From Methylocystis sp. MJC1 (GTDB lineage: Bacteria > Pseudomonadota > Alphaproteobacteria > Rhizobiales > Beijerinckiaceae): 64,000 nt of DNA. This document shows positions 1 through 7,555 of this stretch, piece after piece; the stretch's first letter is position 1; every line of letters begins with the position of its first letter. A model generated the notes under the pieces. It was not told the origin of the DNA and did not search any database. It saw only the letters and a list, made by a program, of their open reading frames with translations. The DNA lies in the NCBI RefSeq assembly GCF_026427715.1, contig NZ_CP107558.1:3379001-3443000 (forward strand), in the 5' to 3' direction. Position numbers and translations under genes: made by a program.

Positions 1-1109
1 GACACGCCATATTTCGCGCCCTTCTTGTCGAGCTCCTCCTTCAGCGCGCCTTCGGCGACGGCCTGCAGGCGCGGGTCGATGGTTGTGGTGACGACAAGGT
101 CCTGGTCGATGGCGCCGATCGTGTCGTCGAGCATGTCCATGACGTAGTCTGCCGCGTAATTGGCCGAGCCCGCGCCCAGGCCTTTGGCTGCTTGCGCCGG
201 ATGAGCGAGCGCCGCCTTGGCCATCGCCTCGCTGATATGGCCTTCCTGCGCCATGGCCGTGATGACCTGCGCGGCGCGCTCGGTCGCGCCTTCGGGATTG
301 CGATCGGGGGCGAGCTTGCTCGGCGCCTTCATCAACCCCGCGAGCACGGCGGATTCGGAAAGCGTCGCGGTCCGCGCGCTATGGCCGAAATAACGCTGCG
401 TCGCCGCCTCCACGCCATAGGCGCCGGAGCCGAAATAGACGCGGTTGAGATAAAGCTCGAGGATCTGGTCCTTCGAATATTTGTGTTCCAGCCAAAGCGC
501 CAGGATGGCCTCCTGGATCTTGCGCGAGATTGTGCGCTCCTGCGTCAGGAACAGGTTTTTCGCGAGCTGCTGGGTGAGCGTCGAGCCGCCCTGCATGCCG
601 CCATGGCCGGTGACATTGCGCAGCAAGGCGCGGGCGATGCCCTGCGGATCGACGCCCCAGTGCGAATAGAAACGCCGGTCCTCGATCGCGATGAAGGCCT
701 TGGGCAGATAGGGCGGCAGGTCCAAGATGCGGATCGCCGCGCCGCCCGTGTCGCCGCGATTGGCGAGCAGCTCGCCGTCCGAGCCCATGATCGCGATATT
801 GGGCGGGCGCTTGGGCACCGCGAGCTGGTCGATCGGCGGCAATTGCGAGCCGTAATAGACCGCGATCGCCCCGGCGCCCACCACGCCCCAAATGGAAAGG
901 GTGAAGGCCCAGTAAAAGAGCGCGCCGATCATCGAACCGGACCGCCGTCGCTTCGGTTTGGCAGTTGCTTCAGCCTCGAAATCGTCCGGCTCCTCCGCGT
1001 CTCGCGCCTGACGGGCGCGGGGCGAAGGCCGTCTCTCGGCCCGCAATTCCCAGTCGTCGTCTTCGCCGTCGTCGAACCTTGGTTCCTGACGTTTGCCGCC
1101 GCGCGCCAT
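1..1109 (-). CDS. Penicillin-binding protein 1A family (transglycosylase/transpeptidase), C-terminus beyond the window
   Basis: Bifunctional peptidoglycan synthase that polymerises and cross-links lipid II at the inner membrane. The minus-strand frame stays open from an ATG at 1109 to the window edge, giving about 369 codons. The first 55 residues are an Asp/Glu-rich then Arg/Lys-rich cytosolic tail, followed by one membrane segment (about residues 60-85). The GT51 transglycosylase domain follows, with EDRRFYSHWGVD (catalytic Glu), GGSTLTQQLAKNLF and the downstream ELYLNRVYFG block. The transpeptidase domain with its SxxK serine would lie outside the window. The start is supported by GGACGGAG just upstream; the ATG at 1150 is out of frame. 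It is divergent from parD. Family assignment is firm; the exact paralogue (PBP1a, PBP1b or PBP1c type) is not. Confidence 0.93.
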   Translation of the reverse strand, partial: MARGGKRQEPRFDDGEDDDWELRAERRPSPRARQARDAEEPDDFEAEATAKPKRRRSGSMIGALFYWAFTLSIWGVVGAGAIAVYYGSQLPPIDQLAVPKRPPNIAIMGSDGELLANRGDTGGAAIRILDLPPYLPKAFIAIEDRRFYSHWGVDPQGIARALLRNVTGHGGMQGGSTLTQQLAKNLFLTQERTISRKIQEAILALWLEHKYSKDQILELYLNRVYFGSGAYGVEAATQRYFGHSARTATLSESAVLAGLMKAPSKLAPDRNPEGATERAAQVITAMAQEGHISEAMAKAALAHPAQAAKGLGAGSANYAADYVMDMLDDTIGAIDQDLVVTTTIDPRLQAVAEGALKEELDKKGAKYGV

Positions 1110-1243
1110 TTGCTCCGTCCAGAGGCTCTCCGCCCGCCGCCTCTCGCCATGGATTCAACTTAAGGAAGGCGCTTTAAGGGCTAGTTAAGAAATCGCGCGA
1201 GCGAGGGCTATTAATCCTTGTGATTATTTGAGAGCATTGCCGC

Positions 1244-1504
1244 ATGCGCACGATGACGATCTCTCTTTCCGACCAACAAGCCCAGCGTATCCAGCTCGCG
1301 GTCGAAACCGGCGCCTATGCCTCGAATAGCGAGGTGCTCCGCGAAGCGCTGCGCCTTTGGGAGCAACGCGAGGAACTCCGGGCGCTCGAACTCCAACGAC
1401 TCAAGCAGGCCTATGAGAACGGCCTGGCGAGCGGCCCTGGGCGCGAGGTGGAAGCAGATGCGCTGCTCGCCGAGTTCAAAAGGAAAGCCGGCCTGGGTGG
1501 CTAG
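1244..1504 (+). CDS. parD: ParD-family antitoxin
   Basis: 86-residue antitoxin of a type II toxin-antitoxin pair. The N-terminus (MTISLSDQQAQRI, then a helix ending in SEVLREALRLWEQRE) is a ribbon-helix-helix DNA-binding fold, expected to bind its own promoter. The charged C-terminal tail would wrap the toxin. Its stop overlaps the GTG start of the toxin gene by 8 bases, the usual translationally coupled order. Autoregulation is known for the family; no operator was resolved by eye in the 134-base divergent spacer with the penicillin-binding protein gene. Confidence 0.88.
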   Translation: MRTMTISLSDQQAQRIQLAVETGAYASNSEVLREALRLWEQREELRALELQRLKQAYENGLASGPGREVEADALLAEFKRKAGLGG

Positions 1505-1790
1505 GGTCGCCCTTACGCCGGCTGCGGAATCTGCGCTTTTCGATATATGGGCGACGGTGGCGCTCGATAATGTTCGAGCGGCCGACGGCCTTTTTCAGCG
1601 CATAATGAAGAAAGCGCGACTTGCCGCGGAAAATCCGCTGATGGGCGCGCCACGACCCGAGCTGGGCCCTAACGCCCGCATCCTCATCGAGGGGCGCTAC
1701 CTGATAATTTACGAGCCTGCGGAGGACGGCGTCACAATCATCGCCATTGTTCATGGCGCAAGGGCCCCCGAAAGCTGGCTCGCAAGCTGA
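1497..1790 (+). CDS. parE: ParE/RelE-superfamily toxin
   Basis: 97-residue toxin partner of ParD. It shows the compact RelE/ParE fold signature: LTPAAESALFDIW at the N-terminus, a helix-rich middle, the strand pair ARILIEGRYLIIYEP and a C-terminal IVHGARAPESWL. Characterised ParE proteins poison DNA gyrase, while RelE relatives cleave mRNA; the target here is inferred from the ParD partner. The chosen start is GTG at 1497, 9 bases after AAGGAAAG and overlapping parD; the frame stays open further upstream but that part is the parD shadow. The gene ends about 107 bases before the dnaN start. Confidence 0.83.
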   Translation: MARVALTPAAESALFDIWATVALDNVRAADGLFQRIMKKARLAAENPLMGAPRPELGPNARILIEGRYLIIYEPAEDGVTIIAIVHGARAPESWLAS

Positions 1791-1896
1791 ATTCTCCACA
1801 CCCCCGACGCGCCACCCCTTGCGCTTCGTTCTCCAGCTTGCCAAAGTCTCCGCCCCCGGCGCGTCGCGCCCAATAAACGAGACGGTTCCCAAGGCG

Positions 1897-3015
1897 ATGA
1901 AGGTCACGATCGAGAGAGCGGCGCTGCTGCGGGCGCTCGGCCATGTTCATCGGGTGGTTGAACGGCGCACCACGATCCCCATTCTCGCCAATGTGCTGAT
2001 CGACGCCAGGGACGGAACGCTGACGCTGAAAGCGACCGACCTCGATCTCGAGATCACCGAAAAGGCGCCGGCCGAGGTCGAGCAGCCCGGCGGCACGACG
2101 CTTCCCGCGCATACGCTCTACGACATCGTCCGCAAGCTGCCCGAAGGCGCGCAAGTGTCGCTCGACGGCTCCGGCGAGGCCGGCCAGCTCACGCTGCGCT
2201 CGGGGCGTTCGCGCTTCAACCTGTCGACCCTGCCGGAAAGCGACTTCCCCGATGTGACCTCCGGCGAGTTCAGCCATAGCTTCTCGCTTGCGCCCGCCGA
2301 TCTCAAGCGGCTCATCGAGAAGACGCAGTTCGCCATCTCCAGCGAAGAAACACGCTATTATCTCAACGGCATCTACATCCACGCGATGGAGGTCGAGGGC
2401 CAGTTGATGCTGCGCGCGGTGGCGACCGACGGCCACCGCCTCGCCCGTCTCGAACTGCCGGCGCCGGAAGGCTGCGCGGGCATGCCGGGCGTCATTCTGC
2501 CCCGCAAAGCGGTGCAGGAGGTTCAGCGCCTCATCGAAGATGCGCAGGGCGAGGTGCTCGTCGAGCTCTCGACGAACAAGATGCGCTTCTCCTTCGGCGA
2601 CGCGCTGCTGACGACGAAGCTCATCGACGGCACCTTCCCCGATTACGCCCGCGTCATACCGGCGGGCAACGACAAGCGCCTGACGGTAGAGCGCGACGTG
2701 TTCGCCAAGGCCGTCGACCGCGTCTCCACCATTTCGTCCGAGCGCGGCCGCGCGGTGAAACTCGCTCTGACGGAAGGCAAGCTCGTGCTTTCCGTCACCA
2801 ACCCCGATCAGGGCTCGGCGGTCGAGGAAATCGAAGCCGATTACGACGGCGCGCCGCTCGACGTCGGCTTCAACGCCAGATATCTCCTCGACATCACCCA
2901 GCAGCTTGACAGCGACACGGCGCTCTTCAAGCTCGCCGATCCGGGGTCGCCCACGCTGATTCAGGACCGCGACGGCGCGAGCGCGCTTTACGTGCTGATG
3001 CCGATGCGGGTCTAA
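1897..3015 (+). CDS. dnaN: DNA polymerase III sliding clamp (beta subunit)
   Basis: 372-residue processivity clamp that encircles DNA and tethers polymerase III, mismatch-repair and RidA-type initiator control proteins. The protein starts MKVTIERAALLRALGHVHRV and has the three repeated clamp domains, ending with SALYVLMPMRV, the conserved C-terminus that forms part of the hydrophobic partner-binding pocket. Length is exactly typical for alphaproteobacteria. The ATG at 1897 follows CCCAAGGCG; the open frame extends back into parE but lacks family similarity. No dnaA lies beside it, as is common in this group. The parDE genes directly upstream are the odd neighbour. Confidence 0.97.
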   Translation: MKVTIERAALLRALGHVHRVVERRTTIPILANVLIDARDGTLTLKATDLDLEITEKAPAEVEQPGGTTLPAHTLYDIVRKLPEGAQVSLDGSGEAGQLTLRSGRSRFNLSTLPESDFPDVTSGEFSHSFSLAPADLKRLIEKTQFAISSEETRYYLNGIYIHAMEVEGQLMLRAVATDGHRLARLELPAPEGCAGMPGVILPRKAVQEVQRLIEDAQGEVLVELSTNKMRFSFGDALLTTKLIDGTFPDYARVIPAGNDKRLTVERDVFAKAVDRVSTISSERGRAVKLALTEGKLVLSVTNPDQGSAVEEIEADYDGAPLDVGFNARYLLDITQQLDSDTALFKLADPGSPTLIQDRDGASALYVLMPMRV

Positions 3016-3157
3016 AGACGTTTGGCGTCGACGGTAGGGTAAGGCCAGTTTACGCTGCATGCGAAACCGAGCGCGGCGTCACGTCCGGCAGCGCTTGCGA
3101 GCAGTGGGGCGGCGCCTCATTGTGAAATAGCCGCGTTCGTAAGGGACAAAGGCTTCC

Positions 3158-4135
3158 ATGCTGGATTTCTACGTCCATCTCTGGCCCTGGCTTGCCGCCT
3201 GCCTTGCCGTAGGCGCGGCGACGGGCGCGCTCACGCCGGGACAGACGAGAGGCAAGGGACCTGCGCGCTGGCTGATATGGGTTGGCCTTGCGTCGCTTGC
3301 TGGCGCCGCCGCAATTGCGCTCGGCGCCGTCGAGGGGGCCGTCTCCAGCCAGATCGAACTCGGGCTCGCTTGCATCGTCAGCCTCATGCTAGGCGCCGGC
3401 GCCACTGCGCTCATCTTCCAGCGCACGCTCACAGGGCATGAGGCCTGGGCGCTGGGGCTCATCCCGGCCATGCTCCTGTGGTCGGGCGCCTCTCAGATCG
3501 CCGCGCCCGCCTATGAGGCGGATTTGCAAAAGCGCATCGCCGCGCTCGCGCAGGCGGCGGGCGCCGATCCTGCCAGCCTCGCGCTTTCCGGGCGCGACAT
3601 TACGGCGCCCCCAGCGGTCGCCGCGAACAAAGAACTCATCGCACAGATCGCAGCCACTCCCGGCGTTGGGCGCGTGATCTCGGCAAGTGCGCCAGCGCCG
3701 GTCGAGAACGATAAGAAGCCCGAACAGACAGCGGCAATCCAGCCGGCTCCACTACCGCCTCCCAGCGCCCCTACCCCTGAGGCACAGTCGTCTGGCGAAT
3801 TTGACCTGGCCGCCTGCCAGCACGCGCTGGACGCTGTCGTCGCGTCGGACCCTGTCGCTTTCCGCGAAGCGCGCGCCACCGTCAACCGCCGCACCGCGCT
3901 TGCGCTCGATAAAGCGGCGGAAGTCATCCGTCAGTGTCCAGACACGACGATAGAAGTTCGCGGCCATGGCGACGCGGGCGTCGAGGATGATGTATTGTCG
4001 CGCCGCCGTGCGCTGGCCGCAGCGCATTATTTGCGCCTCGAAGGCGTTTCCGGCCACAAGCTCGTGGCCGTCGGCTGCTGCGAAAAGGCGAAAGACGAAC
4101 GTCGCCCCGGAGCGATCGATTACATCGCGCGCTGA
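3158..4135 (+). CDS. Inner-membrane protein with C-terminal OmpA-like domain
   Basis: 325 residues. The N-terminal 115 residues hold about four hydrophobic segments (starting with HLWPWLAACLAVGAATGAL), then a linker rich in Ala and Pro (about 120-210). The C-terminal 110 residues resemble the OmpA/MotB peptidoglycan-binding fold: a helix with LALDKAAEVIRQCP, the strand TIEVRGHGD, and LSRRRALAAAHYL, matching the conserved Asp and Arg that bind diaminopimelate. A cell-envelope anchoring role is therefore likely. It stands alone between dnaN and glgP, with 142 bases upstream and 139 downstream. The gene has no recognised specific name. Confidence 0.72.
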   Translation: MLDFYVHLWPWLAACLAVGAATGALTPGQTRGKGPARWLIWVGLASLAGAAAIALGAVEGAVSSQIELGLACIVSLMLGAGATALIFQRTLTGHEAWALGLIPAMLLWSGASQIAAPAYEADLQKRIAALAQAAGADPASLALSGRDITAPPAVAANKELIAQIAATPGVGRVISASAPAPVENDKKPEQTAAIQPAPLPPPSAPTPEAQSSGEFDLAACQHALDAVVASDPVAFREARATVNRRTALALDKAAEVIRQCPDTTIEVRGHGDAGVEDDVLSRRRALAAAHYLRLEGVSGHKLVAVGCCEKAKDERRPGAIDYIAR

Positions 4136-4221
4136 GCGGCCTGTTTGTCGCGCAGGTAGCGTGGAGCCGCGCCCGATAAAAGCCCGCTGGCCGAGCGGCA
4201 CAGCTTTTGTTTTCACGAAAA

Positions 4222-4256
4222 GGAACGGCTCCCGATGAGCCGAGCGGAGCCGTTCC
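4222..4256 (+). promoter_or_regulatory. Stem-loop abutting the glgP ribosome-binding site
   Basis: Perfect 10-base inverted repeat GGAACGGCTC (4222-4231) and GAGCCGTTCC (4247-4256) separated by 15 bases. It ends exactly where the Shine-Dalgarno stretch GAGGAGAG (4257-4264) begins, upstream of the TTG start at 4275. It could modulate translation or mRNA stability of glgP, or be the remnant of a terminator of the upstream gene; there is no T-run after it. Confidence 0.5.
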
Positions 4257-4274
4257 GAGGAGAGAAAGACCGTC

Positions 4275-6722
4275 TTGAACGCCACCACCCCGCCCGATCA
4301 CGCCGCAACCGTCGCCGCGATGAAGGAAGAGGTGCTGCATCGCCTCACCTTCACGGTGTGCAAGGACGCTGCGGCCGCCAGCCCCCGCGACTGGTTCGTG
4401 GCCACCGCGCTCGCGGCGCGCGACCGAGCGGCCGGAGCCTGGCTCGTCTCCACCAAGCGTAACTATCGCGAGGATCGTCGCCGCGTTTATTACCTCTCGC
4501 TGGAATTCCTCATCGGCCGGCTTCTCATCGATACCCTGACCAATCTCGATCTCACCGGCGCCATGCGCGAGGCGCTGGCCGAACTCGGCGTCGACCTGGA
4601 CAAACTGCGCGAAATCGAGCCGGACGCGGCGCTCGGCAATGGCGGGTTGGGGCGTCTTGCCGCCTGCTTCATGGATAGCATGGCCACGCTGGAAATCGCC
4701 GCCTGCGGCTATGGCATACGCTACGACCACGGCCTTTTCCGACAGACGATCAAAGACGGCTGGCAGCAGGAATATCCCGAGGACTGGTTGTCATTCGGAA
4801 ACCCTTGGGAGTTTCCCCGCCCGGAAATCACCTATGACATCGGCTTCGGCGGCCATGTGGAGACGACGCGGCTGCCCGATGGCGCGGCGGCGCATGTGTG
4901 GCGACCGGGCGAGACGATCGTCGCCGTCGCTTATGACACGCCGGTGGTCGGCTGGCGCGGCAAGCATGTGAATACGCTGCGCCTATGGTCAGCGCGCGCC
5001 CTAGACCCGCTGCGCCTCGACGCCTTCAACCAGGGCGACCATCTGGGCGCGCTCACAGAACAGGTGCGCGCCGAGGCGATTTCCAAGGTTCTCTATCCGA
5101 GCGACTCGACGCCCGCCGGCCAGGAGCTGCGGCTGCGGCAGGAATATTTCTTCGTCTCGGCGTCGCTGCAGGATCTCATCCGCCGCCATATGAAACAGAC
5201 TGGCGACATACAGAAGCTCGCCGAAAAAACCGCGATCCAGCTCAACGACACTCATCCCGCGATCGGCGTCGCCGAGCTGATGCGCCTTCTCGTCGATGTC
5301 CACGGCGTCGAATGGAAGGAAGCCTGGAAGATCACTCAGGCAACCTTCGCCTATACCAATCACACGCTGCTGCCCGAGGCGCTCGAGACCTGGCCGGTGT
5401 GGCTGATGGAGAAGCTGCTGCCGCGCCACATGCAGATCATCTATCTCATCAACGCCATGCATCTCGACGGCTTACGCGAGAAGGGCGTCACGGATTTGGG
5501 CGTTCTCTCTTCCGTCTCGCTCATCGACGAGCACAATGGACGCCATGTCCGCATGGGTCATCTCGCCTTTCTGGGCTCGCACAAGGTGAATGGCGTTTCC
5601 GCCTTGCATAGCGAATTGGTGAAGGAAACCGTCTTCAAGGATTTCCACCGCCTTTACCCTGATCGCATCGTCAACAAGACCAATGGCGTGACCTTCCGGC
5701 GCTGGCTGCTGGAGGCCAATCCGCCGCTGTCGCGCCTGCTCGCAGAGACGATCGGAACCGGCGTCTTCGACGACGCCGCAAAGCTTGCCGAGCTCGAAGC
5801 CATCGCAGACGATCCCTATTTCCAGAGCCGCTTCGCCGCCGCCAAGCGCGAGAACAAGGAGCGGCTCGCCGCCAAGATCTTTGACAGCGTCGGCGTCAGG
5901 GTGGACCCAGATGCGCTTTTCGACGCGCAGATCAAGCGCATCCACGAATATAAGCGCCAGCTTCTCAATGTGCTGGAGGCTGTCGCTCTCTATCTCGACA
6001 TCAAATCGCAGCCGAGCCGGGATTTTGTCCCTCGCGTGAAGATCTTCGCCGGCAAGGCCGCGGCGAGCTATCATCAGGCGAAGCGCATCATAAAGCTCGC
6101 GAACGATGTGGCGAGCGTTGTGAACGCCGACGCCGCGACACGCGACCTGCTCAAGATTGTCTTCCTGCCAAACTACAATGTGAGCCTTGCTGAAGCGATC
6201 ATCCCCGCCGCCGATCTCTCCGAGCAGATTTCGACCGCCGGCATGGAGGCGTCAGGCACGGGCAATATGAAATTCGCTCTCAATGGCGCGCTCACGATCG
6301 GCACGCTCGACGGCGCCAATGTCGAAATCAAGGAGCACGTTGGCGACGACAACATCTTCATCTTCGGCCTGACCGCGCAGCAGGTGGCGGAAAGCCGTGC
6401 GCGCGGGATAGACGCGCGCGAGACGATCGCCGCGAGCCCACGTCTCGCCGAGGCGCTGCAGGCTGTGGCAGGTGGCATGTTCTCGCCCGACGATCCGCAT
6501 CGCTACGCGCAACTCGTCGACGCGCTGACCTATTCCGACCACTTCCTGGTGACGAAGGATTTCGACAGCTATTGCGATACGCAGCGCAGGGTCGACGCGC
6601 GCTGGCGCGACCAGAAGGCGTGGCGGCGCGCGTCGATTCTCAACACTGCGCGAGTCGCGTGGTTTTCGTCCGACCGCACAATTCGCGAATATGCGGAAGA
6701 GATTTGGAAGGTCGAAGTTTAA
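4275..6722 (+). CDS. glgP: Glycogen/starch/alpha-glucan phosphorylase
   Basis: 815 residues, full length for the GT35 family. It uses inorganic phosphate to release glucose 1-phosphate from storage glucan in the cytosol. The PLP-binding motif ASGTGNMKFALNGALTIGT is present with the Schiff-base Lys at residue 666; YYLSLEFLIGR near the N-terminus, NDTHPAIGVAELMRLLVD and KRIHEYKRQLLN are further hallmarks. The start is a TTG 10 bases after GAGGAGAG; an in-frame ATG lies 15 codons later (4320) and cannot be excluded. It is not next to other glg genes, only to an envelope protein upstream and a convergent bactofilin downstream. Confidence 0.97.
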   Translation: MNATTPPDHAATVAAMKEEVLHRLTFTVCKDAAAASPRDWFVATALAARDRAAGAWLVSTKRNYREDRRRVYYLSLEFLIGRLLIDTLTNLDLTGAMREALAELGVDLDKLREIEPDAALGNGGLGRLAACFMDSMATLEIAACGYGIRYDHGLFRQTIKDGWQQEYPEDWLSFGNPWEFPRPEITYDIGFGGHVETTRLPDGAAAHVWRPGETIVAVAYDTPVVGWRGKHVNTLRLWSARALDPLRLDAFNQGDHLGALTEQVRAEAISKVLYPSDSTPAGQELRLRQEYFFVSASLQDLIRRHMKQTGDIQKLAEKTAIQLNDTHPAIGVAELMRLLVDVHGVEWKEAWKITQATFAYTNHTLLPEALETWPVWLMEKLLPRHMQIIYLINAMHLDGLREKGVTDLGVLSSVSLIDEHNGRHVRMGHLAFLGSHKVNGVSALHSELVKETVFKDFHRLYPDRIVNKTNGVTFRRWLLEANPPLSRLLAETIGTGVFDDAAKLAELEAIADDPYFQSRFAAAKRENKERLAAKIFDSVGVRVDPDALFDAQIKRIHEYKRQLLNVLEAVALYLDIKSQPSRDFVPRVKIFAGKAAASYHQAKRIIKLANDVASVVNADAATRDLLKIVFLPNYNVSLAEAIIPAADLSEQISTAGMEASGTGNMKFALNGALTIGTLDGANVEIKEHVGDDNIFIFGLTAQQVAESRARGIDARETIAASPRLAEALQAVAGGMFSPDDPHRYAQLVDALTYSDHFLVTKDFDSYCDTQRRVDARWRDQKAWRRASILNTARVAWFSSDRTIREYAEEIWKVEV

Positions 6723-6820
6723 CTCTCCGCTTGGGCGCGTGCGCTCTCTCTGCAATCCAAGGGGCATTGCCGACGCTTGCGTGAGCGAGCGACCGGGAAT
6801 ATCGGCTGTCTTGGCTCTGG

Positions 6821-6852
6821 ATTCCCGATCGGGCCTTCGGCCCGTCGGGAAT
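6821..6852. repeat. REP-like palindrome between convergent genes
   Basis: Near-perfect hairpin ATTCCCGA-T-CGGGCC / TTC / GGCCCG-TCGGGAAT with one bulged base, in the 167-base spacer between the ends of glgP and the bactofilin gene. Flanking text (ctctgg before, gaca after) resembles short dispersed palindromes common between genes in alphaproteobacteria. It may also act as a bidirectional transcript end. No second copy was found in this window. Confidence 0.6.
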
Positions 6853-6889
6853 GACACCGGCCCAAGTACGTGACTATCGATAGCCTCGA

Positions 6890-7387
6890 TCACCCAACCG
6901 AGCGGCGCGGCGCGCGCAGCGGCGTGCGGAGTTGAAGCTTGGTTACCCTGCGCAGCTCGGGCGGCGGCTCGTTCATGACAGGTGTTTCGTCGAACTCTAT
7001 GATTGCGGCCCTCTTCTCCGAAAGCTCCTCGACAACACGGCGTCCGCTCTCGGTCTCCGCCACATGGGCCGCGCCGTTCAGCACGCCGCCACGCGTCACC
7101 TCGATGGCGCCGCAGTCCCATTTGCCTTCGACGCGACCCATGGCGCGCACGGCAAGGAGATCTCTCGCTGCGATCTCGGCGTTGACGTAGCCGGATATGT
7201 CCGCGGTAGACACTTCGATCTTGCCTTTGACGACGCCTGTCGGCCCGACGAGAAGGTGTCGGCAGTCGATCTCGCCATCGAATGAACCGTCGATTACGAT
7301 GCTGCCGCGCGCCTTGATCGCGCCCGTTAGTTCGGCTCCTTGTCCGATATAGACGGAATCTTCCTCTTCCGGCCTGAACGTCGCCAT
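6890..7387 (-). CDS. Bactofilin family cytoskeletal protein
   Basis: 165 residues. The core is the DUF583 right-handed beta-helix, visible as short repeats with regularly spaced Gly and hydrophobic residues (IKARGSIVIDGSFDGEIDC, then GPTGVVKGKIEVSTADISG, then VNAEIAARDLLAVRA). Bactofilins polymerise without nucleotide and scaffold envelope enzymes, in some species a penicillin-binding protein or a stalk synthase. Charged, disordered tails flank the core (C-terminal PRRSVG). The ATG at 7387 follows GAGAGGGGACC; a longer frame from 7483 adds 32 Arg/Ala-rich residues without family similarity. Confidence 0.88.
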   Translation of the reverse strand: MATFRPEEEDSVYIGQGAELTGAIKARGSIVIDGSFDGEIDCRHLLVGPTGVVKGKIEVSTADISGYVNAEIAARDLLAVRAMGRVEGKWDCGAIEVTRGGVLNGAAHVAETESGRRVVEELSEKRAAIIEFDETPVMNEPPPELRRVTKLQLRTPLRAPRRSVG

Positions 7388-7555
7388 GTCGGTCCCCTCT
7401 CTTCGCGCGATTGCCAGCTCGCTGGAGCGATTCGCCGCGGCAGCTAGCTTAATCCGTTTCGCGCTTTCGCGGGGCGGTTTCATTTTCTTTTCTCAACACT
7501 TGTGTGGATAAACGACGTTCATTTTGTGTCGAAGCTCGAGCGGCCGCGGCTTCGA

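Noticed and set aside
1738..3060. 440-residue minus-strand open frame
   Set aside because: Antisense to parE/dnaN; composition typical of a GC-rich shadow frame and no family similarity.
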